A program made the translations under genes and the position numbers. A stretch of 64,000 nucleotides of DNA, taken from the NCBI RefSeq assembly GCF_001427305.1, contig NZ_LMFZ01000006.1, positions 1 to 64,000 on the forward strand, written 5' to 3'. This DNA is from Duganella sp. Root1480D1 (GTDB lineage Bacteria; Pseudomonadota; Gammaproteobacteria; Burkholderiales; Burkholderiaceae_D). The notes under the pieces are model-generated. The model was not told the DNA's origin. It did not search any database and was given only the letters and a program-made list of their open reading frames with translations. Below are positions 43,519 through 51,221 of this stretch, piece by piece (the stretch's first letter is position 1; each line of letters begins with the position of its first letter).

Positions 43519-44973
43519 ATGCTGACCCTGAAAGATCCCAGCCTTCTGCGCCAACAGTGCTATATCGCTGGCCAATGGTGCGATGCCGACGGGGGCGCAT
43601 CAATCAGCGTCTCCAATCCCGCGACCGGCGAAACGCTTGGCAGCGTGCCGAAAATGGGCGCCGCCGAAACGCGCCGCGCGATTGAGGCGGCCAATGCCGC
43701 GTGGCCCGAGTGGCGAAAAAAACCGGCCAAGGCGCGCGCCGCTATCCTGCGTAAATGGAATGACCTGATCCTCGCCAATGCCGACGACCTGGCCGCGCTC
43801 ATGACAGCGGAGCAAGGCAAGCCGCTGGCTGAATCCAAAGGCGAGATCGCCTATGCCGCGTCCTTCATCGAATGGTTTGGCGAAGAAGCCAAGCGTATTG
43901 CGGGCGAAACCCTGGCATCGCCATGGCCGGACAAGCGCGTGTTGGTGACGCGCGAGCCGATTGGCGTGTGCGCAGCGATCACACCGTGGAACTTCCCTGC
44001 TGCGATGATTACCCGCAAAGCAGGTCCTGCACTGGCAGCTGGCTGTCCAATGGTGGTGAAACCGGCGGAACTTACGCCTTTCTCAGCACTCGCCTTGGCC
44101 GTGCTGGCGGAACGCGCCGGCGTTCCCGCTGGTGTGTTCAGCGTCATCACCGGTGCCTCGCGCGAGATCGGCGGCGAGATGACCTCCAACCCGGTCGTGC
44201 GCAAACTGAGTTTCACCGGTTCCACTGCGGTCGGCCGCCTGCTGATGGAGCAATGCGCGCCAACGATCAAGAAGCTGTCGCTTGAACTGGGCGGCAACGC
44301 GCCCTTCATCGTATTCGACGATGCGGACCTGGACGCGGCAGTGGAAGGCGCTATCGCCTCCAAATACCGCAACGCGGGCCAGACTTGCGTGTGCGCGAAC
44401 CGCATCTATGTGCAGGATGGCGTGTACGACTCGTTCGCATCAAAGCTGGTCGAGGCGGTACGCAAACTCAAGGTCGGCAATGGCGCCGACGACGGCGTGA
44501 CACAAGGCCCGCTGATAGAAGAGAAGGCCGTCGTCAAAGTGGAAGAGCATATCGCCGATGCGCTTGGCAAGGGCGCACGCTTGCTGTTGGGCGGCAAGCG
44601 CCACGAACTTGGCCACAGCTTCTTCCAGCCTACCGTGCTGGCCGACGTCGGCGCAGGCATGCTGGTGGCGCGCGAAGAAACCTTCGGCCCACTCGCCCCG
44701 CTGTTCCGCTTCAAGAGCGACGAGGAAGCGGTGGCGCTGGCCAACGATACGGAGTTCGGGCTGGCCGCCTATTTCTACTCGCGTGACATCGGCCGCATCT
44801 GGCGCGTGGCGGAAGGACTGGAAAGCGGCATGGTGGGCGTGAACACTGGCCTGATCTCGACCGAGATCGCGCCCTTCGGCGGCGTCAAGCAATCAGGCCT
44901 TGGCCGCGAAGGCTCGACGCACGGCATCGACGATTACCTTGTGATCAAATACATCTGCATGGGTGGCATTTAG
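43519..44973 (+). CDS. gabD: succinate-semialdehyde dehydrogenase
   Basis: A 484-residue NAD(P)-dependent dehydrogenase that oxidises succinate semialdehyde to succinate. Catalytic Cys290 is in NAGQTCVCANR, Glu256 in LELGGNAPFI, and SFTGSTAVGRLL is the nucleotide site. GabD-type features include KPAELTPFSALALAVLAERAG and the C-terminal FGGVKQSGLGREGS. A good GGAGG site precedes the ATG. Divergent from puuD, it completes the route putrescine to GABA to succinate. Confidence 0.94.
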   Translation: MLTLKDPSLLRQQCYIAGQWCDADGGASISVSNPATGETLGSVPKMGAAETRRAIEAANAAWPEWRKKPAKARAAILRKWNDLILANADDLAALMTAEQGKPLAESKGEIAYAASFIEWFGEEAKRIAGETLASPWPDKRVLVTREPIGVCAAITPWNFPAAMITRKAGPALAAGCPMVVKPAELTPFSALALAVLAERAGVPAGVFSVITGASREIGGEMTSNPVVRKLSFTGSTAVGRLLMEQCAPTIKKLSLELGGNAPFIVFDDADLDAAVEGAIASKYRNAGQTCVCANRIYVQDGVYDSFASKLVEAVRKLKVGNGADDGVTQGPLIEEKAVVKVEEHIADALGKGARLLLGGKRHELGHSFFQPTVLADVGAGMLVAREETFGPLAPLFRFKSDEEAVALANDTEFGLAAYFYSRDIGRIWRVAEGLESGMVGVNTGLISTEIAPFGGVKQSGLGREGSTHGIDDYLVIKYICMGGI

Positions 44974-44982
44974 GGCATTGCA

Positions 44983-45447
44983 TCAGTTTGAATATGATTG
45001 CCTCAAATAGTTCAAGAGCCGTTTTGACTTATCGTTCGTAGCACAAGTACTGTTGATGACGTCTTGTACTGCGGACGGTCCAATTCGTTTAACAGCCTTG
45101 CAATAGTCCTCAGCCTCTCGCGGGCAGAACTGAAGACTTAAAAGTTCCACCGTTTTATCAACCAGGCTGGCCCGTTCATGTGCGGACAGAAGTTCGATGC
45201 GCTGCTTTAGAGCTCGAGCTATTCCACTCTTAATGAGTTTTCCAAACGGGAGGTGCGGGTCTGTCACGATGATTCGACACCCAATGCGTGCGGCCTCCTG
45301 GTCGCCACTCTTGATGTGCCGCGCAATATTTTCGCAGGCGTGCGAGATGCGAATACCAGGATGCTCGATCCTGGGTACTGGTTCGTAGGACACCAGCGCC
45401 AAGCCCAGAAATGTCTCCAAATTTTCCAACGTCTCGATGTGTTCCAT
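44983..45447 (-). CDS. hypothetical protein, orphan small gene
   Basis: A 154-residue soluble, mostly helical-looking protein. I do not recognise a family. I prefer ATG 45447 (MEHIETLENLETF), 4 bp after the stop of the upstream gene; the frame is open to 45489. Codon use is more AT-rich than in the flanking polyamine genes. It is the last gene of a minus-strand row of small genes and remnants (44983-47646), and ends 9 bp from the convergent gabD stop. It may be an immunity-type gene by analogy with neighbours; this is speculative. Confidence 0.6.
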   Translation of the reverse strand: MEHIETLENLETFLGLALVSYEPVPRIEHPGIRISHACENIARHIKSGDQEAARIGCRIIVTDPHLPFGKLIKSGIARALKQRIELLSAHERASLVDKTVELLSLQFCPREAEDYCKAVKRIGPSAVQDVINSTCATNDKSKRLLNYLRQSYSN

Positions 45448-45451
45448 TTGC

Positions 45452-46198
45452 CTAATTTGGTGAGCGGACGGCAATGTCGTTGCCCACATCGGTTTTTAAC
45501 ATGGCAATTCCGAGCGTATCTTCATAAGATCCAAAGCAGCATAGCCGTCCATACTGGCTGAAGGAGTACATCGCAACGACGTCGGGGTCACGTTCCAGTT
45601 CATCTGGTAGCGGGTGAAGCACTCGGCGCTTGTACAGGTGACTCTTAACCAGATAATCGACCTGGCGGACCGACATCGCTGAATCGTTGGAACCGGGAGC
45701 CCAAACGCGGGAAATTCGAAACGCATTGTCGTCTTGCGCCAGTTCGGCAACAAATGCGAGCGTGCCAGTCCAGCTTCGGCAGAAATAAACGCGGTTATCG
45801 TAAAGATAGATGTCCCATTTTTCTTCCATCACCGCAGACTTGAACAAGATCCCATCGCGTGTTTCCCCACCAAATGCATATGAGAGAAGACACGGTATCT
45901 CGACGCCATCTTCGGGAAGAGTATCGCGTAGTGCCTGGCCGTCCTCCGATCGCAGCGCAAGGAAGGACCTGGCGACGTCTTGATCTTTCGTTGTTGAAAG
46001 CATCGAACTGGTAAAGCCATAACAGTCGAACCCTTCAAGAACAAATGGATTCTCCGGGTCTTCCTTTGTCAGCCACCGAACCAGCGGACGTTCTTCGCTC
46101 TGGGAAGATTCGACGACGGGCTGCGTCACTTCCGGCTTTGGGTTTACAGGCGAGGAATTACGAAATATGGAAAGAAGTTTCTTGATCATGACTATCAC
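45452..46198 (-). CDS. hypothetical protein, orphan
   Basis: A 248-residue protein. GTG 46198 overlaps the stop of the upstream gene (GTGA); ATG 46189 (MIKKLLSIF) is an alternative. After a short basic/hydrophobic N-terminus comes a Pro/Ser/Glu-rich linker (about 17-40). A globular domain with many Asp, Tyr and Trp follows (LTKEDPENPFVLEGFDCYGF, WDIYLYDNRVYFCRSWTG, LPDELERDPDVVAMYSFSQYG). I recognise no family. The look and context fit SMI1-like or other polymorphic-toxin-associated proteins, but no motif proves it. Confidence 0.6.
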   Translation of the reverse strand: MIVMIKKLLSIFRNSSPVNPKPEVTQPVVESSQSEERPLVRWLTKEDPENPFVLEGFDCYGFTSSMLSTTKDQDVARSFLALRSEDGQALRDTLPEDGVEIPCLLSYAFGGETRDGILFKSAVMEEKWDIYLYDNRVYFCRSWTGTLAFVAELAQDDNAFRISRVWAPGSNDSAMSVRQVDYLVKSHLYKRRVLHPLPDELERDPDVVAMYSFSQYGRLCCFGSYEDTLGIAMLKTDVGNDIAVRSPN

Positions 46199-46626
46199 TG
46201 ATTTTTTTCATCGATCGCAGCAGGCTGGCTTGCTGACCACGCATCCCAATACGCTTTGCTGGCGGCGAAGAGTTCGTTGGACGATATTTCTTCGCCAGTG
46301 TCCAAATGGATTGAGGCTGACTCATAAGCGATGGCAAGGGAACCCATGACGCAGTTCACAACCACAGGGCTCGCATCCTGTTCAACGCTCACAATTTCAG
46401 GGCCCAACGCTACGATCCCGTTGAAGTCAGTGATCGGCGTTGAGTCATATTCTCGATATGTAAGTTGGCTGCAATTGACCAAGTCGATTCTGAATCCAGT
46501 TCCCTTGCCGGGAAATTGCTGACGCAAATATCTGATCGAAACCTCGATTGATACCGCCCCTGGGATTTCTCCACATATGGCATCGATCCCGCCATCATGC
46601 AGTAGTCCCCAAAACTCAACTTCCAT
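46195..46626 (-). CDS. hypothetical protein, immunity-like orphan
   Basis: A 143-residue soluble acidic protein with no signal or membrane segment. It starts MEVEFWGLLHDGGIDAICG and contains YREYDSTPITDFNGIV and LGPEIVSVEQDASPVVVNC. I do not recognise a family. Size, acidity and the clustered position resemble immunity genes of contact-dependent or Rhs systems, but no toxin gene is adjacent. It is coupled to the next gene by a 4-bp overlap. Confidence 0.6.
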   Translation of the reverse strand: MEVEFWGLLHDGGIDAICGEIPGAVSIEVSIRYLRQQFPGKGTGFRIDLVNCSQLTYREYDSTPITDFNGIVALGPEIVSVEQDASPVVVNCVMGSLAIAYESASIHLDTGEEISSNELFAASKAYWDAWSASQPAAIDEKNQ

Positions 46627-46647
46627 ATCTATTCCGCGAAAGATTGT

Positions 46648-47050
46648 TTACGTTGACCATGCAACGCACTGCAGAAGTTCGAGTACGCCGGCTTCCGCGT
46701 CGGTACCGTGTTCCGCAGGCGACGTGCTGCGCACTTTGAACGTTCCTGTGTCCAGGAATACGATCAGCAATTGAGAGCTAAGCGACTGCCGCTTTTCTCC
46801 AATGATGTCAGTATATTCGAACGTGATCAGCGTTGCGCTGTACGCCTTGCCTCTTGCTGTAGTCGGCAAGCGCTGGGGCGTAGGCCCTGACGGTACTGCG
46901 GCGATAATCTGCACATTGCGCAGGGAATTTCTCCCACTGCTGGAAGTCAGCAATCTCTATGGGATACCTGGTGGTCTCCTGGCTGGCGGCAGTTAGTGAA
47001 ACGATGGCCAGGCTGAAGCACACCAACAAGGGAATGAGCTTTTTATTCAT
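46648..47050 (-). pseudogene. secreted small protein, frameshifted
   Basis: The ATG at 47050 starts a signal peptide (MNKKLIPLLVCFSLAIVSLT, cleavage near AAS-QE) and a mature part ETTRYPIEIADFQQWEKFPA. That frame ends prematurely at 46808. A second frame, open to 46648, carries a plausible C-terminal half (ATLITFEYTDIIGEKRQSLS ... GVLELLQCVAWST). The frames differ by one base; the slip lies about 46820-46870. The rebuilt protein would be about 134 residues. Family unknown. Confidence 0.6.
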
Positions 47051-47246
47051 ATGGATCTTTAGTCTTTTCATGCCAGGAGTGGCTACACCAGAAGCATTGC
47101 TTTGCCCGTCGCGTGCGAAGGATGCGATTACAGGCCGGGCAGCGATTGATGAATATTTTGTCGCCACAGTCCTGCAGCACCCGTCCGCAAGCGCGAAGGC
47201 GAAAGGCATCGACTCCATCACTCAGGGCCGCAATAATGTCACCTTG
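47043..47246 (-). pseudogene. remnant of a small zinc-ribbon-like protein
   Basis: An open frame without a start codon encodes ALSDGVDAFRLRACGRVLQD, then RCPACNRILRTRRAKQCFWC and SHSWH. The two CxxC pairs and the following His suggest a zinc ribbon. The frame begins directly after a stop at 47247-47249, inside the gene next door, and its own stop overlaps the following ATG. It looks like a gene whose 5' end was lost when it fused with its neighbour. Confidence 0.5.
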
Positions 47247-47443
47247 TTAAGCGCCGTGGTGACGTCAAAGGTTCCCCCTTCGCTCAAGGCGGAAGCTTCA
47301 TTGTGCAAGGCATAAGCCAAGTGAGCTGCAATGCGAACATCAGTTGGCGCACCATTTTCGCTACCGAGATAAGGGCTCAACAGAACACGAATCTCGTAAA
47401 GCGCGTTTGCTATCAATTGTACTTGGGCGCTATCGGTACCCAT
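47222..47443 (-). CDS. small hypothetical protein, probably 3'-truncated
   Basis: A 73-residue protein: MGTDSAQVQLIANALYEIRV, LLSPYLGSE, VRIAAHLAYALHNEA, then FDVTTALNKVT and a stop. Proteins of this look in related bacteria are, as I recall, somewhat longer after the ALxKV segment, so the C-terminus may be lost by the deletion that also removed the start of the zinc-ribbon remnant. The ATG follows the stop of the upstream gene by 2 bp. Confidence 0.55.
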   Translation of the reverse strand: MGTDSAQVQLIANALYEIRVLLSPYLGSENGAPTDVRIAAHLAYALHNEASALSEGGTFDVTTALNKVTLLRP

Positions 47444-47445
47444 CC

Positions 47446-47646
47446 TCAGTCAGAAATCCTCAGTAGCTGCATACCATCAATCCCGTAGTCATCGGTGGCA
47501 CCGGAATCCGTTACGACGAAACCCGCACCAGCTGGTGCCACCTGACGTTGGCGCCCCGTGTGACTGCAAAGGAATGCGCTGAGAGCTAAAGAGATCCAGC
47601 TAATCAGCGGAAACAGCAATCCGCCAATGAGGATGGCATATGACAT
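47446..47646 (-). CDS. small membrane protein, hypothetical
   Basis: A 66-residue protein with one long hydrophobic segment (MSYAILIGGLLFPLISWISL, about 2-26) and a short soluble tail. The frame extends upstream into the flavin monooxygenase gene; I choose ATG 47646, just after that gene's stop codon. It is the first of the row of small minus-strand genes. Function unknown. Confidence 0.5.
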   Translation of the reverse strand: MSYAILIGGLLFPLISWISLALSAFLCSHTGRQRQVAPAGAGFVVTDSGATDDYGIDGMQLLRISD

Positions 47647-47677
47647 TGTTGAATGTGCCAAGCAAATTAGCAATATA

Positions 47678-49216
47678 TCATGTGGGTATGGAGAGAGGCT
47701 TGCCAAACCATCTGGAAGTGCAATCGGTCGCGTCCATGTCGTTGCTGCCGGAATCACTGGCCCAGGCGACGATACCGTCAGGACGAATCAGCAATGCGGT
47801 CAAACCCAATCGCTCCTTCGCGTCGATCGCGACGTAACGAACGCGGTCATCCAAACGACCTGCAAGTGATTTCAATGATTCGCATCCGTCGAAATCGAGC
47901 AGTACGCCGTGCCCAGTCTGAAGGTGCGCGTTCAGCCTGGTGCCGTCGATCAGTTCAAAGTCTGGCGCGCTACGGCCCACCAGCGGATGGGTATCACCGA
48001 GGTCGTAGCGGGACTCGACACCCCAAACGCGCCCCGCGAAATAGGTGGCACCGTCACGCGTTTGCAGCAGGTCGCGCATGATCGCTTCCAGCGCGCGCGA
48101 GCTTGGGCTGGGACGCATCAGCGCCACCTGCGCGCGGGACCAGTCGAGGACCCGTGCACCTTCCGGGCGCCGTTCGCGCTCATAGCTATCCAGCAGATCG
48201 ACGGGAGCAGTTCCGCGTATTGTCGCTGCCAGCTTCCAGCCCAGGTTCATCGCATCGCCAAGGCCCAGGTTCAAGCCCTGCCCGCCCAGCGGCGAGTGTA
48301 CGTGTGCGGCGTCACCGGCCAGCAACACGCGGCCCTTCCTGTATTCGCTTGCCTGGTAGGCGCGATCCGTCCAGGTCGTGGCGAGTTCAAGCTCCGTTAC
48401 GGTAACGCTGGTGGCGGAAATCTTGCGCAGTACCTTCTCGACATGTTCACGCGTGATTGGTACGGTACGGTGAAAAGCGCCGCCGTCAAAATCAACCAAC
48501 CCAATAGTGCCGGGTGCTCCGTAGGTGTACATGCCCTTCGCGGTGTAGTGGCGACCAGGTTTGAGCATGCCCGACTCAGCGAGCTTGAGCTGGACCGAAT
48601 AACCAGTGAATTCGGGATCAGTACCGGCGAAGCCGATGCCTGCCGCCTTGCGCACGGAACTGCGCCCACCGTCGCAGCCGACAAGCCATTGTCCTTGAAA
48701 CTCCCGGCCTCCAGCAAAGACGGTTACACCTCCATCAGACTGCGTGAAAGTATCGACGCCGCAGCCGCGTAAAATCTCGACACCCAATTTCTCTGCACGG
48801 TCCGCGAGGACTGCTTCGATGCTGGCCAAGTCCGAAGCAACATTGCTGACCGGTCCTTGCAAGCGGTATGGCCACTGCGAGCTGTCTACCTGGTCATGAA
48901 AGAACTGTATGCCGGCGAAATGACCCGCGGGACGGCGCGTTTGCTGCATCCAGTGAGCTGCCGCAGGCGAGCTGCGAGAGACCGCGCGCTCCTCGATTGG
49001 GCGCAGCAGGTCGCGACGATCAAGGCTCTCAATGGTTGATACCGAAAGGCCCCGCAGGCCGAAGGGAAGTTCTTTAAGCGGCGTACTGGGCGCTGGTGCC
49101 AGTTCGAGGACGATCACTGAGCAACCAGCCAGCCGCAACTCGCAAGCGAGGAACAGGCCTACCGGGCCAGCGCCGGCGATCAAAACGTCATGGGATTGGG
49201 TACGGGGGATATGCAT
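47678..49216 (-). CDS. FAD-dependent aromatic monooxygenase-like protein
   Basis: A 512-residue flavoprotein of the PheA/TfdB/UbiH-type class A hydroxylases. The dinucleotide site is DVLIAGAGPVGLFLACELRL, the DG motif is LVGCDGGRSSVRKAAG, and the GD motif is VLLAGDAAHVHSPLGGQGLN. The C-terminal thioredoxin-like region (about 400-500) ends in VRYVAIDAKERLGLTALLIR. I use ATG 49216 (MHIPRTQSHDV). The substrate is probably an aromatic compound or polyketide. It has no partner genes nearby. Confidence 0.88.
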   Translation of the reverse strand: MHIPRTQSHDVLIAGAGPVGLFLACELRLAGCSVIVLELAPAPSTPLKELPFGLRGLSVSTIESLDRRDLLRPIEERAVSRSSPAAAHWMQQTRRPAGHFAGIQFFHDQVDSSQWPYRLQGPVSNVASDLASIEAVLADRAEKLGVEILRGCGVDTFTQSDGGVTVFAGGREFQGQWLVGCDGGRSSVRKAAGIGFAGTDPEFTGYSVQLKLAESGMLKPGRHYTAKGMYTYGAPGTIGLVDFDGGAFHRTVPITREHVEKVLRKISATSVTVTELELATTWTDRAYQASEYRKGRVLLAGDAAHVHSPLGGQGLNLGLGDAMNLGWKLAATIRGTAPVDLLDSYERERRPEGARVLDWSRAQVALMRPSPSSRALEAIMRDLLQTRDGATYFAGRVWGVESRYDLGDTHPLVGRSAPDFELIDGTRLNAHLQTGHGVLLDFDGCESLKSLAGRLDDRVRYVAIDAKERLGLTALLIRPDGIVAWASDSGSNDMDATDCTSRWFGKPLSIPT

Positions 49217-49438
49217 GTCGAGGCTCCATTGTCGATGTTCGACCGGAGCGTTCCCAAGCCTGGATTCCGCACGGACGAACACTGGACGCCAGATGGCGTC
49301 AAATATTCGTCGCGGGGATCTCATGCAAGGGCCAAAGACCAGAGCTTTCGTTACCGAAAGGACTTGGGCTTACCAAACCAAGTCTGCCTTTTCCGACAGG
49401 CGGACTATAGCATCGGTGCAAAAAGACGGTCAAGAAGC

Positions 49439-49807
49439 TTAAAGCACCTCGACGCGCCCATGCTCGACGATGTGTGCCAAGGCCTGCGACATCGCTGCCA
49501 GCGCGGGTTTGCTCAATGTGAATGAAACGACAATCTCCGACATGCCAATCCAATCGGCGCCCGTGGAAGAAAGACGGAAGCGCACGGCGTCGCGCAGTAT
49601 CTGGACGCGTTCAATTCCTCCGTAACAGCTTTTCGATTGGTCCTTGAATTCTACGTAGTGGATATTGAGGCCCTGCTGCCCCATCACATTGTCGACGTCG
49701 CGTTGAACAAGGAAATAGGTTTTCTGCGCGGGGTCGATAAACCCTACCGTCCAGATGCCGTCCACTGGGGTTGAGGATATCTCGGAGGCGAAGAAGTTGA
49801 AGTTCAT
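49439..49807 (-). CDS. Imm10-like immunity protein, orphan
   Basis: A 122-residue protein. The order FFASEISSTPVDGIWTVGF, YFLVQRDVD, IHYVEFKDQSKSCYGGIERV and a C-terminal segment ending in the helix ALAAMSQALAHIVEHGRV match, as far as I remember, the Imm10 immunity family of polymorphic toxin systems. I place the start at ATG 49807, 8 bp after the glutamine synthetase stop; starts at 49822 and 49840 are possible. No toxin gene lies next to it, so it is an orphan. Confidence 0.68.
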   Translation of the reverse strand: MNFNFFASEISSTPVDGIWTVGFIDPAQKTYFLVQRDVDNVMGQQGLNIHYVEFKDQSKSCYGGIERVQILRDAVRFRLSSTGADWIGMSEIVVSFTLSKPALAAMSQALAHIVEHGRVEVL

Positions 49808-49814
49808 GGTTGGC

Positions 49815-51185
49815 CTAGACATGTAGTAACAGGTGCTCACGCTCCCAGGGGCTGATCACACGCATGAATTCCTGGTGTTCGAGTTCTTTCACGGCAGCGT
49901 AGACGTCGATGAAGCGTTCGCCCAGCACCTGGTGCAGTTTCTCTTCTGCTCTGAGCGCGCGCAAGGCTTCCGGCAAGCCCTGGGGCAGTTCGTATTTCAG
50001 GTCATACGCGCTGCCTGCGGTTGGTGCAGTCGGTTCGATCTGCTCCGTCATCCCGAGATAGCCACAGGCCAGTGTGACCGCCAGCGCCAGGTAAGGGTTG
50101 GCGTCTGCGCCAATAATACGGTTTTCGACGCGTCGATCCTGCACGCCTGATTCCGGCACGCGGAAGCCTACGGTGCGATTGTCCGTCCCCCACTGGATAT
50201 TGATCGGCGCGGCGGTGTGCCGCACCAAGCGGCGGTAGGAATTCACATAAGGTGCGGTGATTGCCAGCGCAGCAGGCATGTAGCGCTGTAGCCCTCCGAT
50301 ATAGAATTTGAACAGTTGCGATGGGGCGCCGTCGGCGTCGCTGAAAATATTCTTGCGGGTGCGCGCGTCGAGCACGCTCTGGTGCACATGCATTGCCGAT
50401 CCGGGCCCGCCGGCCATGGGCTTGGCCATGAAAGTGGCGTACATATGGTGCTTGATCGCTGCCTCGCGCAAAGTACGCTTGAAGTAGAACACATTGTCGG
50501 CAAGGCCCAGCGGCTCGCCGTGCAGGAAGTTGATCTCCATTTGGCCTGCGCCAATCTCGTGGATCAGCGTGTCGACATCCAGACCCATGATGTCGCAGAA
50601 ATCGTAGATGTCTTCGAACAGCGGGTCGAATTCGTTGACGGCGTCGATGCTGTAGACCTGGCGGCTGGTCTCGGCGCGGCCGCTGCGGCCGATGGGCGCC
50701 TTCAGCGGCAGGTCGGGATCCGAGTTCTTGTCAGTCAGGTAGAACTCGAGTTCGGGAGCAACGATGGGACACCAGCCCTTGTCCTCGTAGAGCTTGAGCA
50801 CCCGCCGCAGCACGGAGCGCGGCGCGAAATCGACCAGGCGCCCGTCGGAAAAATAGCAATCGTGGATGACTTGCGCGGTGGGGTCGGTGGCCCAGGGCAC
50901 CATGGTGATAGTGGTGGGATCGGCCTTCAGCACCATGTCGCGGTCGGTGGGCGAGATGGCGCGGTCATAAGCGGCATCGTCGGAAGGCGAGTTACCGGTG
51001 ACGGTCATGCCGAGCACCGCCTCCGGGATGCGCATGCCCCGTTCTTCGGTAAATTTAGCCCTCGGCAGTATCTTGCCGCGCGCGACGCCGGTCAGGTCCG
51101 GCACCAGACATTCTATTTCGGTGACTCGTTTATCGTTGAGCCACTCGTCCATGTCCGTGTAGGTAAAGTTGTCACGGATTGCCAT
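49815..51185 (-). CDS. puuA: gamma-glutamylpolyamine synthetase (glutamine synthetase family), copy 2
   Basis: A 456-residue protein nearly identical along its length to the enzyme at 41228-42598 (same start MAIRxNFxYTDMDEWLNDKR and same C-terminus SPWEREHLLLHV). All catalytic motifs are present: GAGQMEINFLHGE, KPMAGGPGSAMHVHQS and NRTVGFRVPESG. ATG 51185 corresponds to the start of copy 1; the frame is open to 51212. It stands away from the other polyamine genes, between an immunity gene and nasA, so it may have a separate promoter or substrate. Confidence 0.92.
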   Translation of the reverse strand: MAIRDNFTYTDMDEWLNDKRVTEIECLVPDLTGVARGKILPRAKFTEERGMRIPEAVLGMTVTGNSPSDDAAYDRAISPTDRDMVLKADPTTITMVPWATDPTAQVIHDCYFSDGRLVDFAPRSVLRRVLKLYEDKGWCPIVAPELEFYLTDKNSDPDLPLKAPIGRSGRAETSRQVYSIDAVNEFDPLFEDIYDFCDIMGLDVDTLIHEIGAGQMEINFLHGEPLGLADNVFYFKRTLREAAIKHHMYATFMAKPMAGGPGSAMHVHQSVLDARTRKNIFSDADGAPSQLFKFYIGGLQRYMPAALAITAPYVNSYRRLVRHTAAPINIQWGTDNRTVGFRVPESGVQDRRVENRIIGADANPYLALAVTLACGYLGMTEQIEPTAPTAGSAYDLKYELPQGLPEALRALRAEEKLHQVLGERFIDVYAAVKELEHQEFMRVISPWEREHLLLHV

Positions 51186-51221
51186 GATGCGCTCCCATGA
51201 CAACTCTACCACAGGCAGTTT

